Shown: positions 23,300 to 31,952, numbered from the stretch's first letter. The stretch: DNA of 64,000 nt from Arachidicoccus sp. (GCA_028283605.1 JAPWKH010000014.1:1-64000); one strand, 5' to 3'. The notes: generated by a model from the sequence alone, not told the origin. Numbers and translations are program-made.

Positions 23300-24733
23300 A
23301 TGATAGAAGATAAGATAAAACAAACTTTTGCCTCATATATCAATGATAAAATAGAGCGTATCGAGAAGTTGCCGCAAAGCGGAAGCGACAGAATATATTT
23401 TCGTTTATATACACAAGGCAAAACGTATATAGCAACTGTAAACAATAATGAAAAAGAAAATAAAACCTTCATATATTTTTCATTACATTTTAAAAAAATA
23501 AATCTCCCTGTTCCTACAATATATGCTGTTTCGGACGATTCGCTGACATACATTCAGGAAGATTTTGGCAACGATTCATTATCATTCATTCTTGATGAAG
23601 AAGGCCATAGCGAAAGGGTTTACGAACTGTTTAAAAAGAGTTTAAAACAATTAGCGCGCTTGCAGATAGAAGGCAACAAAGGCATTAATTATGATATGTC
23701 TTTAACCGCGCGGGAATTTGGCAAGCAGGCCATTCTCAGCGATCTGCTTTATTTCAAATACTATTTTTTAGATACGCTCGGCTTGCCTTATGACAAGCAA
23801 ACATTGATAAATGAATTTGAGGCTTTATCGGTTTTTCTTACACAAACACGTTACAAATACTTTATGTTTCGCGATTTTCAAAGCAGGAACATTATGATAA
23901 AAGACGAGGAGGTTTTTTTTATAGATTATCAAGGCGGCATGCAGGGAGCGCTGCAATACGATGTGGCTTCATTGCTATGGCAAGCGAAAGCAGGTTTGAG
24001 CGATGAATGGAAATCTTCCTTATTGGAACATTATATAAAAGAAATAGATTCGATTTTAGATAAGCCAGTTGATAAAGATATTTTCGTCAATCAATACAAA
24101 GGATATGTTTTGATACGCTTATTGCAGGTATTAGGCGCGTATGGTTTCAGGGGTTTGTTTGAGCGCAAGGCGCATTTTCTTACAAGCATTCCTTTAGCGC
24201 TAAAAAATCTACGATGGTTTGTAAATAACCGCTCCATTGGAATGGAATTGCCGGAATTAGACGCTATATTAAAAACGATTGTAAGCGATGAAATCGTAAA
24301 CCGTTTTACGCCTTTGCAAGCCGACGAAAACACGCCTTTGGTTGTGGAAATAAACAGCTTTTCTTATAAAAAACAAATACCGGCAGATACTTCAGATAAC
24401 GGAGGCGGATTTGTATTTGATTGCAGGGGAATATTAAATCCGGGAAGAATTGAGCAGTATAAAATTTTATCAGGACTGGACAAACCTGTGCAGGATTACC
24501 TCGAACAATATACGCAGATGAATAATTTTCTGAATAGTGTTTATGATCTGGTAGATATATCTGTAGAGAATTATTTGAAGCGCGGCTTCCATCATCTGCA
24601 AATTAATTTCGGTTGTACGGGCGGGCAGCATCGCAGCGTTTATGCAGCTTTGCAAACCGCAAGGCATTTGAGAAATAAATTTAAAGTCAAAGTAATCCTG
24701 AACCATACCAACGAACAGAATTGGGTTAAATAA
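23300..24733 (+). CDS. AmgK-like sugar kinase fused to RapZ C-terminal domain
   Basis: A 477-residue fusion counted from the ATG at 23300. Residues about 1-320 form an aminoglycoside-phosphotransferase-like kinase: the Brenner-type loop FRDFQSRNIM and the metal site FIDYQGG followed by QYDVASLL match AmgK, which phosphorylates N-acetylmuramate and GlcNAc at C1 during wall recycling. Residues about 350-477 match the C-terminal half of RapZ (VFDCRGILNPGR, GLDKPVQDYLE, INFGCTGGQHRSVYAA), the part that senses glucosamine-6-phosphate and binds RNA or regulators in E. coli. The RapZ N-terminal ATPase is missing. The MurU-like gene follows 62 bp on, so recycling of wall amino sugars is the best reading. 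Confidence 0.85.
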   Translation: MIEDKIKQTFASYINDKIERIEKLPQSGSDRIYFRLYTQGKTYIATVNNNEKENKTFIYFSLHFKKINLPVPTIYAVSDDSLTYIQEDFGNDSLSFILDEEGHSERVYELFKKSLKQLARLQIEGNKGINYDMSLTAREFGKQAILSDLLYFKYYFLDTLGLPYDKQTLINEFEALSVFLTQTRYKYFMFRDFQSRNIMIKDEEVFFIDYQGGMQGALQYDVASLLWQAKAGLSDEWKSSLLEHYIKEIDSILDKPVDKDIFVNQYKGYVLIRLLQVLGAYGFRGLFERKAHFLTSIPLALKNLRWFVNNRSIGMELPELDAILKTIVSDEIVNRFTPLQADENTPLVVEINSFSYKKQIPADTSDNGGGFVFDCRGILNPGRIEQYKILSGLDKPVQDYLEQYTQMNNFLNSVYDLVDISVENYLKRGFHHLQINFGCTGGQHRSVYAALQTARHLRNKFKVKVILNHTNEQNWVK

Positions 24734-24795
24734 TAAATAAAAAGTAACGCCCCCATATATTTTTTAATTTTTACTTGTCAATATTAATCATCACA

Positions 24796-25512
24796 ATGAA
24801 AGCAATGTTACTTTCCGCGGGTCTTGGAACAAGATTGAAACCCTGGACAGACAGCCATCCCAAAGCGCTGGCAATCGTTAATGGAAAGAGTCTGTTGCAA
24901 CGCAATATTGAATTTTTACAACAATACGGAATCAGAGATGTAATTGTAAATGTGCATCATTTCGCGGATCAAATTATTGAAGCAATTAATAATAATAAAA
25001 GCTGGGGATCAAACATTACAATTTCAGATGAAACAGGAGAGGTGCTGGAAACCGGCGGCGGATTGAAAAAAGCGGAATGGTATTTTAAAGAAGAAAAAGA
25101 TTTTTTGCTGATGAATGCAGATGTTTTGACAGATATAAATCTTCATCAATTTATCGAAACGCATCGGATTCAAGAAAATTTAGCCACACTTGCAGTAAGT
25201 GAAAGAAAATCTTCCCGATATTTTTTATTTGACGAAAAAAATCTTTTGTGCGGTTGGGAAAATATAAATACAGGAGAGAAAAGAATTACCCGAAAAACTG
25301 AAACGTACACACCGTTTGCATTCAGCGGCATACATTGTATTAATTCAAAAATTTTCCCGCTTATAAAAAAAGAAGGAAAATTTTCTATTGTGGATACTTA
25401 TCTGGAATTATCCTCGAGATATGATATTGACTGTTACAATCATACCGGCAATAAATTTATAGATGTAGGAAAGCCGGATACTCTTGAGCAGGCAGGGAAT
25501 ATTTTTCGATAA
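24796..25512 (+). CDS. MurU-like nucleotidyltransferase
   Basis: A 238-residue sugar-1-phosphate nucleotidyltransferase, starting at MKAMLLSAGLGTRLKPWT (an upstream in-frame start at 24775 is less likely). The nucleotide-binding signature GLGTRLKPWTDSHPKAL and the metal-binding aspartate in LLMNADVLTD are intact. The length matches MurU (223-240), which makes UDP-MurNAc from MurNAc-1-phosphate, rather than longer glucose or GlcNAc enzymes. It follows the AmgK-RapZ fusion, and AmgK with MurU is an established bypass that returns MurNAc to UDP-MurNAc. Substrate specificity is inferred from that pairing. Confidence 0.82.
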   Translation: MKAMLLSAGLGTRLKPWTDSHPKALAIVNGKSLLQRNIEFLQQYGIRDVIVNVHHFADQIIEAINNNKSWGSNITISDETGEVLETGGGLKKAEWYFKEEKDFLLMNADVLTDINLHQFIETHRIQENLATLAVSERKSSRYFLFDEKNLLCGWENINTGEKRITRKTETYTPFAFSGIHCINSKIFPLIKKEGKFSIVDTYLELSSRYDIDCYNHTGNKFIDVGKPDTLEQAGNIFR

Positions 25513-25703
25513 TTTTTTTAATATTATAGCCTGTTTTGAAAGAATTTTAATGTAAATAATAAATATCACATCAATTTAAACTCTTCCCGGATTTTATCAG
25601 ATGCTGAACCAAATTCGCACGGCGAAATGAGTTTCTCATAGATTTTAATTAGTAATTTTAATCAGACCGTTAAAATTTATTTATCTATTTATAATTCTAA
25701 ATT

Positions 25704-25734
25704 TTGAAATATATAAATAATATCCTTACCTTTG
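25704..25734 (+). promoter_or_regulatory. Promoter of rpsL
   Basis: TTG (25704-25706) and TACCTTTG (25727-25734) with a 20-base spacer is one of the clearest promoters in the window. Transcription should start near 25740, giving a leader of about 23 nt before the rpsL ATG. Confidence 0.8.
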
Positions 25735-25762
25735 CAGTCCAAAAAAATATTAAGTATTTAGA

Positions 25763-26143
25763 ATGCCTACAATACAACAATTAGTAAGAAAAGGTCGCGA
25801 AACCATCAAAGCTAAAAGTAAATCAAGAGCTTTGGATGCATGTCCGCAACGCCGTGGCGTTTGTACGCGTGTATATACGACTACGCCTAAAAAGCCAAAC
25901 TCTGCATTGCGCAAAGTAGCTAAAGTTCGTTTGACAAATAAAATTGAGGTTATTGCCTATATTCCCGGAGAAGGCCACAACCTTCAGGAACACTCCATCG
26001 TATTGATTCGCGGTGGCCGTGTAAAAGATTTACCGGGTGTGCGTTACCATATTGTTCGCGGAAGTTTGGATACAGCTGGCGTAAAAGGCCGTAAGCAAAG
26101 CCGTTCTAAATATGGTGCGAAAAAAGAAAAAGCAAAGAAATAA
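25763..26143 (+). CDS. rpsL: 30S ribosomal protein S12
   Basis: A 126-residue S12 that lies at the decoding centre of the small subunit. Hallmarks are [11 protein letters not shown] at the start, [39 protein letters not shown] (the loop where streptomycin resistance changes occur, here with the wild-type lysine), [19 protein letters not shown] and the basic tail. It is the first gene of a two-gene operon with rpsG. The usual third gene, fusA, is not here. Confidence 0.98.
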   Translation: MPTIQQLVRKGRETIKAKSKSRALDACPQRRGVCTRVYTTTPKKPNSALRKVAKVRLTNKIEVIAYIPGEGHNLQEHSIVLIRGGRVKDLPGVRYHIVRGSLDTAGVKGRKQSRSKYGAKKEKAKK

Positions 26144-26243
26144 TAATTCCACGCTCGCAGCGAACAATAAATATTTTCTCACAAAAGCTGAGTAAAGTTT
26201 TAATACTTGAAGAATTTCAGCTCAATTTTAAAAATTAAACACG

Positions 26244-26711
26244 ATGCGTAAAGCACAAGCAAAAAAAATCCCTTTAGCTCCGGATTCTAAGTACAACGAT
26301 ATCAACGTTACACGTTTTGTAAATAATTTAATGTGGAGCGGTAAAAAAAGCACAGCCATCACTATTTTTTACGATGCTTTAGATAAAGTGTCTAAAATAA
26401 CTGGCGAAAACGGCTATGAAATCTGGAAAAAAGCATTGGCAAATGTAACGCCTTCCGTAGAAGTACGCAGCCGCAGAATAGGTGGTTCTACATTCCAGAT
26501 TCCTGTAGAAGTTCGTCCGGACAGAAAAATTTCCTTGAGCATAAAATGGCTGATTCGTTTTAGCCGTGAAAGAAACGGAAAAACTATGGCCGATAAACTG
26601 GCAAATGAAATTGTCGCAGCAAGCAAAGGTGAAGGAGCCGCTTTCAAAAAGAAAGAAGACACACATCGTATGGCTGATGCGAACAAAGCATTTTCTCACT
26701 TCAAAGTTTAA
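26244..26711 (+). CDS. rpsG: 30S ribosomal protein S7
   Basis: A 155-residue S7, a primary binder of the 3-prime domain of 16S rRNA. Typical segments are [53 protein letters not shown] and the C-terminal [14 protein letters not shown]. It follows rpsL by 100 bp. An intrinsic terminator comes 27 bp after the stop, and the next gene is a sugar transporter, so fusA must be elsewhere in the genome. Confidence 0.98.
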   Translation: MRKAQAKKIPLAPDSKYNDINVTRFVNNLMWSGKKSTAITIFYDALDKVSKITGENGYEIWKKALANVTPSVEVRSRRIGGSTFQIPVEVRPDRKISLSIKWLIRFSRERNGKTMADKLANEIVAASKGEGAAFKKKEDTHRMADANKAFSHFKV

Positions 26712-26737
26712 TGATTTTCTATTTTATTCTAATATTG

Positions 26738-26772
26738 AAAATGACCTGAATATTTTTCGGGTCATTTTTATT
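26738..26772 (+). terminator. Intrinsic terminator after rpsG
   Basis: AAATGACCTGAA (26739-26750) pairs with TTCGGGTCATTT (26756-26767, one G-T pair), followed by a T-rich tail. It ends the rpsL-rpsG transcript. Confidence 0.75.
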
Positions 26773-26900
26773 TTACCATTGTATCAAAATATACATCGTT
26801 TGCGTAGATTTTGGAAAAATTATGAATTGCAAGGGTATATTTTTGTACTTTACATTTTCAAAAATAAATGTTCGTTAATAGGAAACTATACATAATTTTT

Positions 26901-28175
26901 ATGTCTAAAAACAAATATCTCTTTCCTTTCATTCTCGTTACATCGTTGTTTTTCTTTTGGGGTTTTATCCACAATCTTGATCCTGTTTTAATTCCACATT
27001 TGCGGAGGTCATTCAGCCTTACGACTGTTGAAGCATCGTTGGTAGACTCATCTATTTTTATTGCTTATTTTTTAATGGCAATTCCTGCGGGCTTAATCAT
27101 CAAAAAATACGGATACAAAAAAGGAATTCTTACCGGGCTTTGCTTTTTCGCTGCCGGATGCTTTTTGTTTGTGCCTGCGGCAAATACGATGCAATATCCT
27201 TTCTTTTTAGGCGCGTTGTTTGTAGTTGCCTGCGGACTGGCAACGCTGGAAACCGTTGCAAATCCTTACGCCACAATGCTTGGTGCGCCTGAAACTGCAA
27301 CGCAGCGGTTGAACTTTGCACAATCGTTCAATGGCTTGGCAGCATTTCTTGCTCCGATTATCGGTGGTGCGTTAATTTTATCCAACAATCCAAAAAGCGA
27401 TGCGGAACTCGCTGCGATGACTGCAAGCGCTCGAAATGCTTATTTGCTTGCTGAAACTTCGTCAGTAAAATTGCCGTACATCGTTATCGGTTGTGTAATT
27501 ATATTGATAGCCGTTATTTTCTTTTTTACAAAATTGCCTGATAAAAAAGATGAAGCAGAAACAAAGAATAAAGGTTTCTTTCATGCTTTAAAGCACAAAC
27601 ATTTGGCATGGGCGGTAGTTGCACAATTTTTTTATATCGGCGCGCAAATCTGCATCACAAGCTTTTTGATTTTATATGCGGAAAAAGTAATCGGTATTAC
27701 AGAAAAGCAAGCATCGTATTATTCTGGCGTTGCGGGATTATTGTTTATGCTTGGGCGTTTTGCGGGAACATTTTTTATGCAGTTTATTGCGCCGCCTAAG
27801 TTGCTGCGCATCTACGCCGTTATTTGTGTGTTGCTTTGTGTCGAACTTATTTTCGGTAAAGGCATGGCAACGATTTATGCAATGCTCGGCGTAGCATTTT
27901 TTATGTCCATTATGTTTCCCACGATTTTTGCTTTGGGCATAGATGGTTTAGGTGTCGATTCCAAAGCAGGTTCAAGTTTGCTCGTGATGTCGATTGTCGG
28001 CGGCGCATTGTTGCCACCCGCGCTTGGTTATATATCGGACAAAACTGGCAATTTTCAATACGGCTATATTGTGCCTTTAATATGTTTTGCTGTTGTACTT
28101 TTGTTCGGTACAATCGGTTATAAAAGAAAAGGCGTTGATGATAACGCCGTAAAAATTACTTCAACTGCACATTAA
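26901..28175 (+). CDS. FucP-like sugar:H+ symporter (MFS)
   Basis: A 424-residue major facilitator with 12 predicted membrane helices, counted from the ATG at 26901; an in-frame start at 26868 is less likely. The opening FPFILVTSLFFFWGFIHNLDPVLIPHLRRSF and the segment LETVANPYATMLG belong to the FHS family (FucP, L-fucose permease, and relatives for glucose or galactose). The next genes encode a RhaM-type mutarotase, an SDR dehydrogenase, an FAH-family hydrolase and an L-fuconolactonase-like enzyme, so L-fucose or a related 6-deoxysugar is the likely cargo. Confidence 0.88.
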   Translation: MSKNKYLFPFILVTSLFFFWGFIHNLDPVLIPHLRRSFSLTTVEASLVDSSIFIAYFLMAIPAGLIIKKYGYKKGILTGLCFFAAGCFLFVPAANTMQYPFFLGALFVVACGLATLETVANPYATMLGAPETATQRLNFAQSFNGLAAFLAPIIGGALILSNNPKSDAELAAMTASARNAYLLAETSSVKLPYIVIGCVIILIAVIFFFTKLPDKKDEAETKNKGFFHALKHKHLAWAVVAQFFYIGAQICITSFLILYAEKVIGITEKQASYYSGVAGLLFMLGRFAGTFFMQFIAPPKLLRIYAVICVLLCVELIFGKGMATIYAMLGVAFFMSIMFPTIFALGIDGLGVDSKAGSSLLVMSIVGGALLPPALGYISDKTGNFQYGYIVPLICFAVVLLFGTIGYKRKGVDDNAVKITSTAH

Positions 28176-28178
28176 ATT

Positions 28179-28514
28179 ATGAACAGAAAATATGTATTCG
28201 CGCTCGACCTGAAAGATAATGAAGCGTTGATAAAAGAATATGAATCACATCACAAAAATATTTGGAAAGAAATCCACGAAAGCATTGTAAACAGCGGGAT
28301 TGAGCAGATGGAAATTTTCCGTACAGGAAACAGATTGATGATGATTATGGAAGTGAATGAAGATTTTTCTTTTGAAAAAAAATCCAACGCAGATGCTGCA
28401 AACGAAAAAGTGCAGGAATGGGAAAATTTAATGTGGAAATTTCAGCAGCCATTACCTTGGGCGAAAAATGGCGAGAAATGGATATTAATGGATAAGATAT
28501 TTGAGTTGGTCTAA
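28179..28514 (+). CDS. L-rhamnose/L-fucose mutarotase (RhaM family)
   Basis: A 111-residue dimeric alpha-beta-barrel enzyme that interconverts sugar anomers. RKYVFALDLKDNEALIKEYE, then SHHKNIWKEIHESIVNSGI, EIFRTGNRLMMIMEV and the tryptophan-rich tail match RhaM. The gene begins three bases after the transporter stop, so they are co-expressed. RhaM-like proteins act on several deoxysugars, so rhamnose against fucose cannot be settled from this gene alone; the other genes favour fucose. Confidence 0.88.
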   Translation: MNRKYVFALDLKDNEALIKEYESHHKNIWKEIHESIVNSGIEQMEIFRTGNRLMMIMEVNEDFSFEKKSNADAANEKVQEWENLMWKFQQPLPWAKNGEKWILMDKIFELV

Positions 28515-28582
28515 ACGATGATTTGAGAATGTTTTTTAGGATGACAAGAATGAACAGATAAGAGATATTTGATAACATTCGC

Positions 28583-28658
28583 CGTCATTTCCGCGTAGGC
28601 GGGAATCTCTTGGAAAATGTGGTGCATCGAGAGATGCCGAAACAAGTTCGGCATGACG
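28583..28658. repeat. Double-hairpin repeat with CGTCAT / ATGACG ends
   Basis: A 76-bp intergenic element bounded by CGTCAT and ATGACG. Inside are two hairpins, CCGCGTAGGCGG and GCCGAAACAAGTTCGGC, and inverted copies of AATCTCT / AGAGAT. The sequence is GC-richer than its surroundings. The general form (TCATTTCCGCGTAGGCGGGA) is like widespread intergenic REP or MITE-type repeats. It separates the mutarotase from the dehydrogenase gene. Confidence 0.6.
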
Positions 28659-28748
28659 GTATAGGTGTTCAAAAATCATTACTATTATAAAAATCAACGT
28701 TCCATTATTTTCAAATTTTCAAATTAACAAATTTTCAAATTATAATTT

Positions 28749-29510
28749 ATGAGCTTTAGTTTAACAGGCAAAAATGCAATCGTAACAGGCGCGGGAAGCG
28801 GAATCGGAAAAGCAACGGCTATCACATTCGGCAAAGCAGGCGCGAATGTTTTTGTTGCAGATTTGAACAAAGAAAATGCAGAAGCAACTGTCAATGAAAT
28901 TAAACAAGCAGGCGGTAAGGCTACTGCAATCATCGTAAATGTAACCGCGCAAAGTGAGGTGCTGCAAGCATTTCAGGCAATTGGTTCGATTGATATTTTA
29001 GTTAACAGTGCAGGAGTTGCACATGTTGGAAAACTGGAAACAACACCTGAACAAGACTTTGACCGCGTGTACAGCGTGAATGTAAAAGGCACATATAATG
29101 CTATGTTTGCCGCTGTTCCGTTGATGAAAAAAGGCAGCGTGATTTTGAACCTAGCATCTATTGCATCAAGCGTTGGTATACCCGACAGGTTTGCTTACAG
29201 CATGAGTAAAGGAGCGGTGCTGGCGATGACATTAAGCGTTGCGAAAGATTATATTGCGCAAGGCATTCGCTGCAATTGCATTTCGCCTGCGCGCGTGCAT
29301 ACACCTTTTGTGGACGGCTTTCTGGCAAAGAATTATCCGGGCAAAGAACCGGAAATGTTTGAAAAATTATCCAAAACACAACCGATTGGTCGCATGGCAA
29401 AGCCCGAAGAAATTGCGAATCTGATTTTGTATTTGTGCAGCGATGAAGCGGGATTTATCACAGGTTGCGATTATCCGATTGACGGCGGATTTATCCGATT
29501 GAATAATTAA
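28749..29510 (+). CDS. SDR-family sugar-acid dehydrogenase
   Basis: A 253-residue short-chain dehydrogenase. It has the NAD-binding GAGSGIGKA (residues 15-23), D-L at the end of the second strand for NAD preference, NSAG, the catalytic serine in LNLASIASS and the YSMSK pair. In the non-phosphorylated fucose route an SDR oxidises 2-keto-3-deoxy-L-fuconate to the 2,4-diketo acid, and another oxidises L-fucose itself; either fits here. The FAH-family hydrolase downstream would act on the diketo product, which favours the first reading. Confidence 0.85.
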   Translation: MSFSLTGKNAIVTGAGSGIGKATAITFGKAGANVFVADLNKENAEATVNEIKQAGGKATAIIVNVTAQSEVLQAFQAIGSIDILVNSAGVAHVGKLETTPEQDFDRVYSVNVKGTYNAMFAAVPLMKKGSVILNLASIASSVGIPDRFAYSMSKGAVLAMTLSVAKDYIAQGIRCNCISPARVHTPFVDGFLAKNYPGKEPEMFEKLSKTQPIGRMAKPEEIANLILYLCSDEAGFITGCDYPIDGGFIRLNN

Positions 29511-29512
29511 AA

Positions 29513-29585
29513 TTTCACGCAAAAACACAGCGAAAACAAAGAAACAACATTGGGTGCTTTGTATTCTTAGTTTCGTTGTGTGAAA
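29513..29585. repeat. Imperfect inverted repeat before the serine hydrolase gene
   Basis: TTTCACGCAAAAACACAGCG near the left end is answered by TTTCGTTGTGTGAAA at the right end. The element fills the gap between the dehydrogenase and serine hydrolase genes and resembles the longer element at 31849-31942 in make-up (short exact ends, AT-rich middle). Confidence 0.4.
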
Positions 29586-29604
29586 TAAAAATGAAAAGTT
29601 GATA

Positions 29605-30939
29605 ATGAAAAAAATTATAACGATTTTCTGTTTGTTGTTTTTGCAACAAGCAACAGCTCAACAAATCAATACGGCAAAGCTGGATAGTTTGTTCGACATT
29701 CTCGCTTCAAAGAATTTGATGATGGGCAGTGTGGCGATTTCCAAAGACGATAAAATCGTTTATAAAAAATCATTCGGTTACAGGTATATTGATAGCAGCA
29801 AAAAAATATCGGCGGATGAAAATACAAAGTATCGCATCGGCTCGATTACAAAGTTGTTTACTTCTGTAATGATATTTCAATTGGTGCAGGAACATAAACT
29901 TTCATTAGATACAAAGCTCGCAACATTTTTTCCGCAGATAAAAAATGCAGATAAAATCACGATTGCAGATATGATGTATCACAGAAGCGGGATACATAGT
30001 TTCACGGATGACAGTCTTTATCTTTCTTATTACACAAAGCCGCAACAGGAAAATTTTATCATTGATTTAATTGCTAAGTCGCAATCGGATTTTGAGGCTG
30101 ATACAAGGTTTGCGTACAGCAATTCTAATTTTTTCTTGTTGGGATGCATTGTTGAAAAATTAGATAAAAGAAATTATACAACATCTTTGAGAAAAAGAAT
30201 TACCGAAAAACTGCATTTGTCAAACACATTTTTGGGCGGCAAAATAAACGAAGCAAAAGATGAAAGTTATTCATACACTTTTGAAAATAATAATTGGACG
30301 AAACTTCCTGAAACGGATATGAGTGTTCCCGGTGGCGCGGGTGCAATTGTTTCTACTCCTACCGATTTAAATATATTTTTAAATGCTTTGTTTGATAAAA
30401 AAATAATTAGCGAAGAGAATCTTACAAAAGATACGACTGCAAAAGGAATATTTGGAATGGATATTTATAAACTTCCCTTCTACGGAAAATTCGGATGGGG
30501 ACACGGCGGAGATATTGACGGATTTCATGCGGATTTATTTAAGTTTGTAAATGATGGAATTACAATCGCTGTTTGCTATAATGGAGTTGATTATAAAACG
30601 AAAGATATTTTAATTGATATTCTCAGTTGTTGCTTTGACAGACCTTTTAATCTATCGGATTTCAATAGCCCGCAGTCAATAAACGTCGACACATCAATAC
30701 TTGATCAATATGTTGGAACTTATTCATCCAAAAGTTTTCCTTTAAAAATAAAAATCTTTATAGAGAAGAATCAATTATTTGCTCAAGCAGATGGGCAATC
30801 TTCATTTTCTTTATCTGCAATTTCTGAAAAAGAATTTATCTTCAAACAAGCAAGAATTGATATGATATTTGATGCAGAGAAAAATGAGTTTACATTAAAG
30901 CAAGGCGGTGGTAATTATTTATTTCAAAAAGAACAATAA
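29605..30939 (+). CDS. Class C beta-lactamase-like serine hydrolase
   Basis: A 444-residue exported enzyme with a signal peptide (1-18, ending QQATAQ), counted from the ATG at 29605. The beta-lactamase/PBP fold is shown by SITK in RIGSITKLFTSV (catalytic serine and lysine), the YSN motif in FAYSNSNFFLLG and HGG in GWGHGGDIDGF. A C-terminal domain of about 100 residues follows. Family members include esterases, D-aminopeptidases and PBPs; very few are true beta-lactamases, and resistance should not be assumed. It interrupts the deoxysugar cluster and its role there is unclear. Confidence 0.88.
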   Translation: MKKIITIFCLLFLQQATAQQINTAKLDSLFDILASKNLMMGSVAISKDDKIVYKKSFGYRYIDSSKKISADENTKYRIGSITKLFTSVMIFQLVQEHKLSLDTKLATFFPQIKNADKITIADMMYHRSGIHSFTDDSLYLSYYTKPQQENFIIDLIAKSQSDFEADTRFAYSNSNFFLLGCIVEKLDKRNYTTSLRKRITEKLHLSNTFLGGKINEAKDESYSYTFENNNWTKLPETDMSVPGGAGAIVSTPTDLNIFLNALFDKKIISEENLTKDTTAKGIFGMDIYKLPFYGKFGWGHGGDIDGFHADLFKFVNDGITIAVCYNGVDYKTKDILIDILSCCFDRPFNLSDFNSPQSINVDTSILDQYVGTYSSKSFPLKIKIFIEKNQLFAQADGQSSFSLSAISEKEFIFKQARIDMIFDAEKNEFTLKQGGGNYLFQKEQ

Positions 30940-30996
30940 AATCATTTATTCGTGCATTCATGGCATTCACAAATCATAAATCAAAATTCATAAATA

Positions 30997-31848
30997 ATGA
31001 AACTCATCCGTTACGGACAATCAGGAAAAGAAAAAACAGGAATTATTATCAATGATGAACGCTTTGATACGTCAGCGTTCGGTGAAGATTACAATGAACA
31101 GTTTTTTGAAAATGACGGCTTGGAAAGGCTGAAAAAGTTTGTGGAAGAAAATAAAGGCAATCTTCCGAAAGTAAGTGATGATGAGCGTTTGGGAAGTTGT
31201 GTTGCTCGCCCATCAAAAATTGTCTGCATCGGTTTAAACTATGCGTTGCATGCAAAAGAAACCAATGCCCAAATACCTAAAGAGCCGATAGTATTCTTTA
31301 AATCCACAACCGCTCTTTGTGGTCCAAATGATAATCTTATTATTCCGAAAAATTCAGTAAAAACAGATTGGGAAGTGGAGCTGGCTGTAGTTATCGGGAA
31401 AAGTACAAGTTATATCGAAGAAAGTGAAGCGTTGGATTACGTAGCAGGATACGCGCTGCATAATGATTATAGCGAACGTGAATTTCAAACAGAGCGTGGT
31501 GGTCAATGGGTTAAGGGGAAAAGTGCAGATACATTCGCACCACTCGGACCTTTCCTTGCAACTAAAGATGAAATCGAAAATCCAAATAATTTACATTTAT
31601 GGTTGAAGTTGAACGGTAAAATGGTACAAGACAGTTCAACCTCCGATTTTATATTTAATATTCAAAAAGTAATAAGTCATTTAAGCCAATTTATGACCTT
31701 GCTACCCGGAGATGTTATTTCTACAGGTACCCCATCCGGGGTAGGTTTGGGCATGAATCCCCAAGTTTTTTTAAAGCCAGGAGACATTGTTGAACTCGGC
31801 ATTGAAGGATTAGGAACATCGAAACAATTGGCAGTAGCATATAAATAA
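30997..31848 (+). CDS. FAH-family hydrolase (2,4-diketo-3-deoxy sugar acid type)
   Basis: A 283-residue fumarylacetoacetate-hydrolase-family enzyme. The motif IVCIGLNYALHAKE, the metal-binding glutamates in DWEVELAVVIG, the segment AGYALHNDYSERE and GDVISTGTPSGVG are intact. In the L-fucose or L-rhamnose diketo route, a family member cleaves 2,4-diketo-3-deoxy-L-fuconate (or rhamnonate) to pyruvate and L-lactate. Its place between the dehydrogenase and the lactonase-like gene supports this over other FAH activities such as ureidoglycolate lyase. Confidence 0.85.
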   Translation: MKLIRYGQSGKEKTGIIINDERFDTSAFGEDYNEQFFENDGLERLKKFVEENKGNLPKVSDDERLGSCVARPSKIVCIGLNYALHAKETNAQIPKEPIVFFKSTTALCGPNDNLIIPKNSVKTDWEVELAVVIGKSTSYIEESEALDYVAGYALHNDYSEREFQTERGGQWVKGKSADTFAPLGPFLATKDEIENPNNLHLWLKLNGKMVQDSSTSDFIFNIQKVISHLSQFMTLLPGDVISTGTPSGVGLGMNPQVFLKPGDIVELGIEGLGTSKQLAVAYK

Positions 31849-31942
31849 GTTTCTCACAAATAATCTTACAAAGAGTTCACGGAGAAGAATAGACACAAGG
31901 TAAACTCTGTTACTCAATTTTTCCGTGTACTCTGTGAGAAAC
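31849..31942. repeat. MITE-like inverted repeat with GTTTCTCACA ends
   Basis: GTTTCTCACA (31849-31858) is answered by TCTGTGAGAAAC (31931-31942). Inside, GAGTTCACGGAGAA is answered by TTCCGTGTACTC. The 94-bp element can fold into one long interrupted hairpin. It starts two bases after the FAH gene's stop codon and ends ten bases before the lactonase ATG, so the lactonase would be translated from sequence right beside it. Confidence 0.6.
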
Positions 31943-31952
31943 AAATTCTCGC

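Noticed and set aside
29605-30939. Beta-lactam resistance gene
   Set aside because: The motifs show only the wide class C serine hydrolase fold; most members are esterases or peptidases, and the gene sits in a sugar catabolic cluster.
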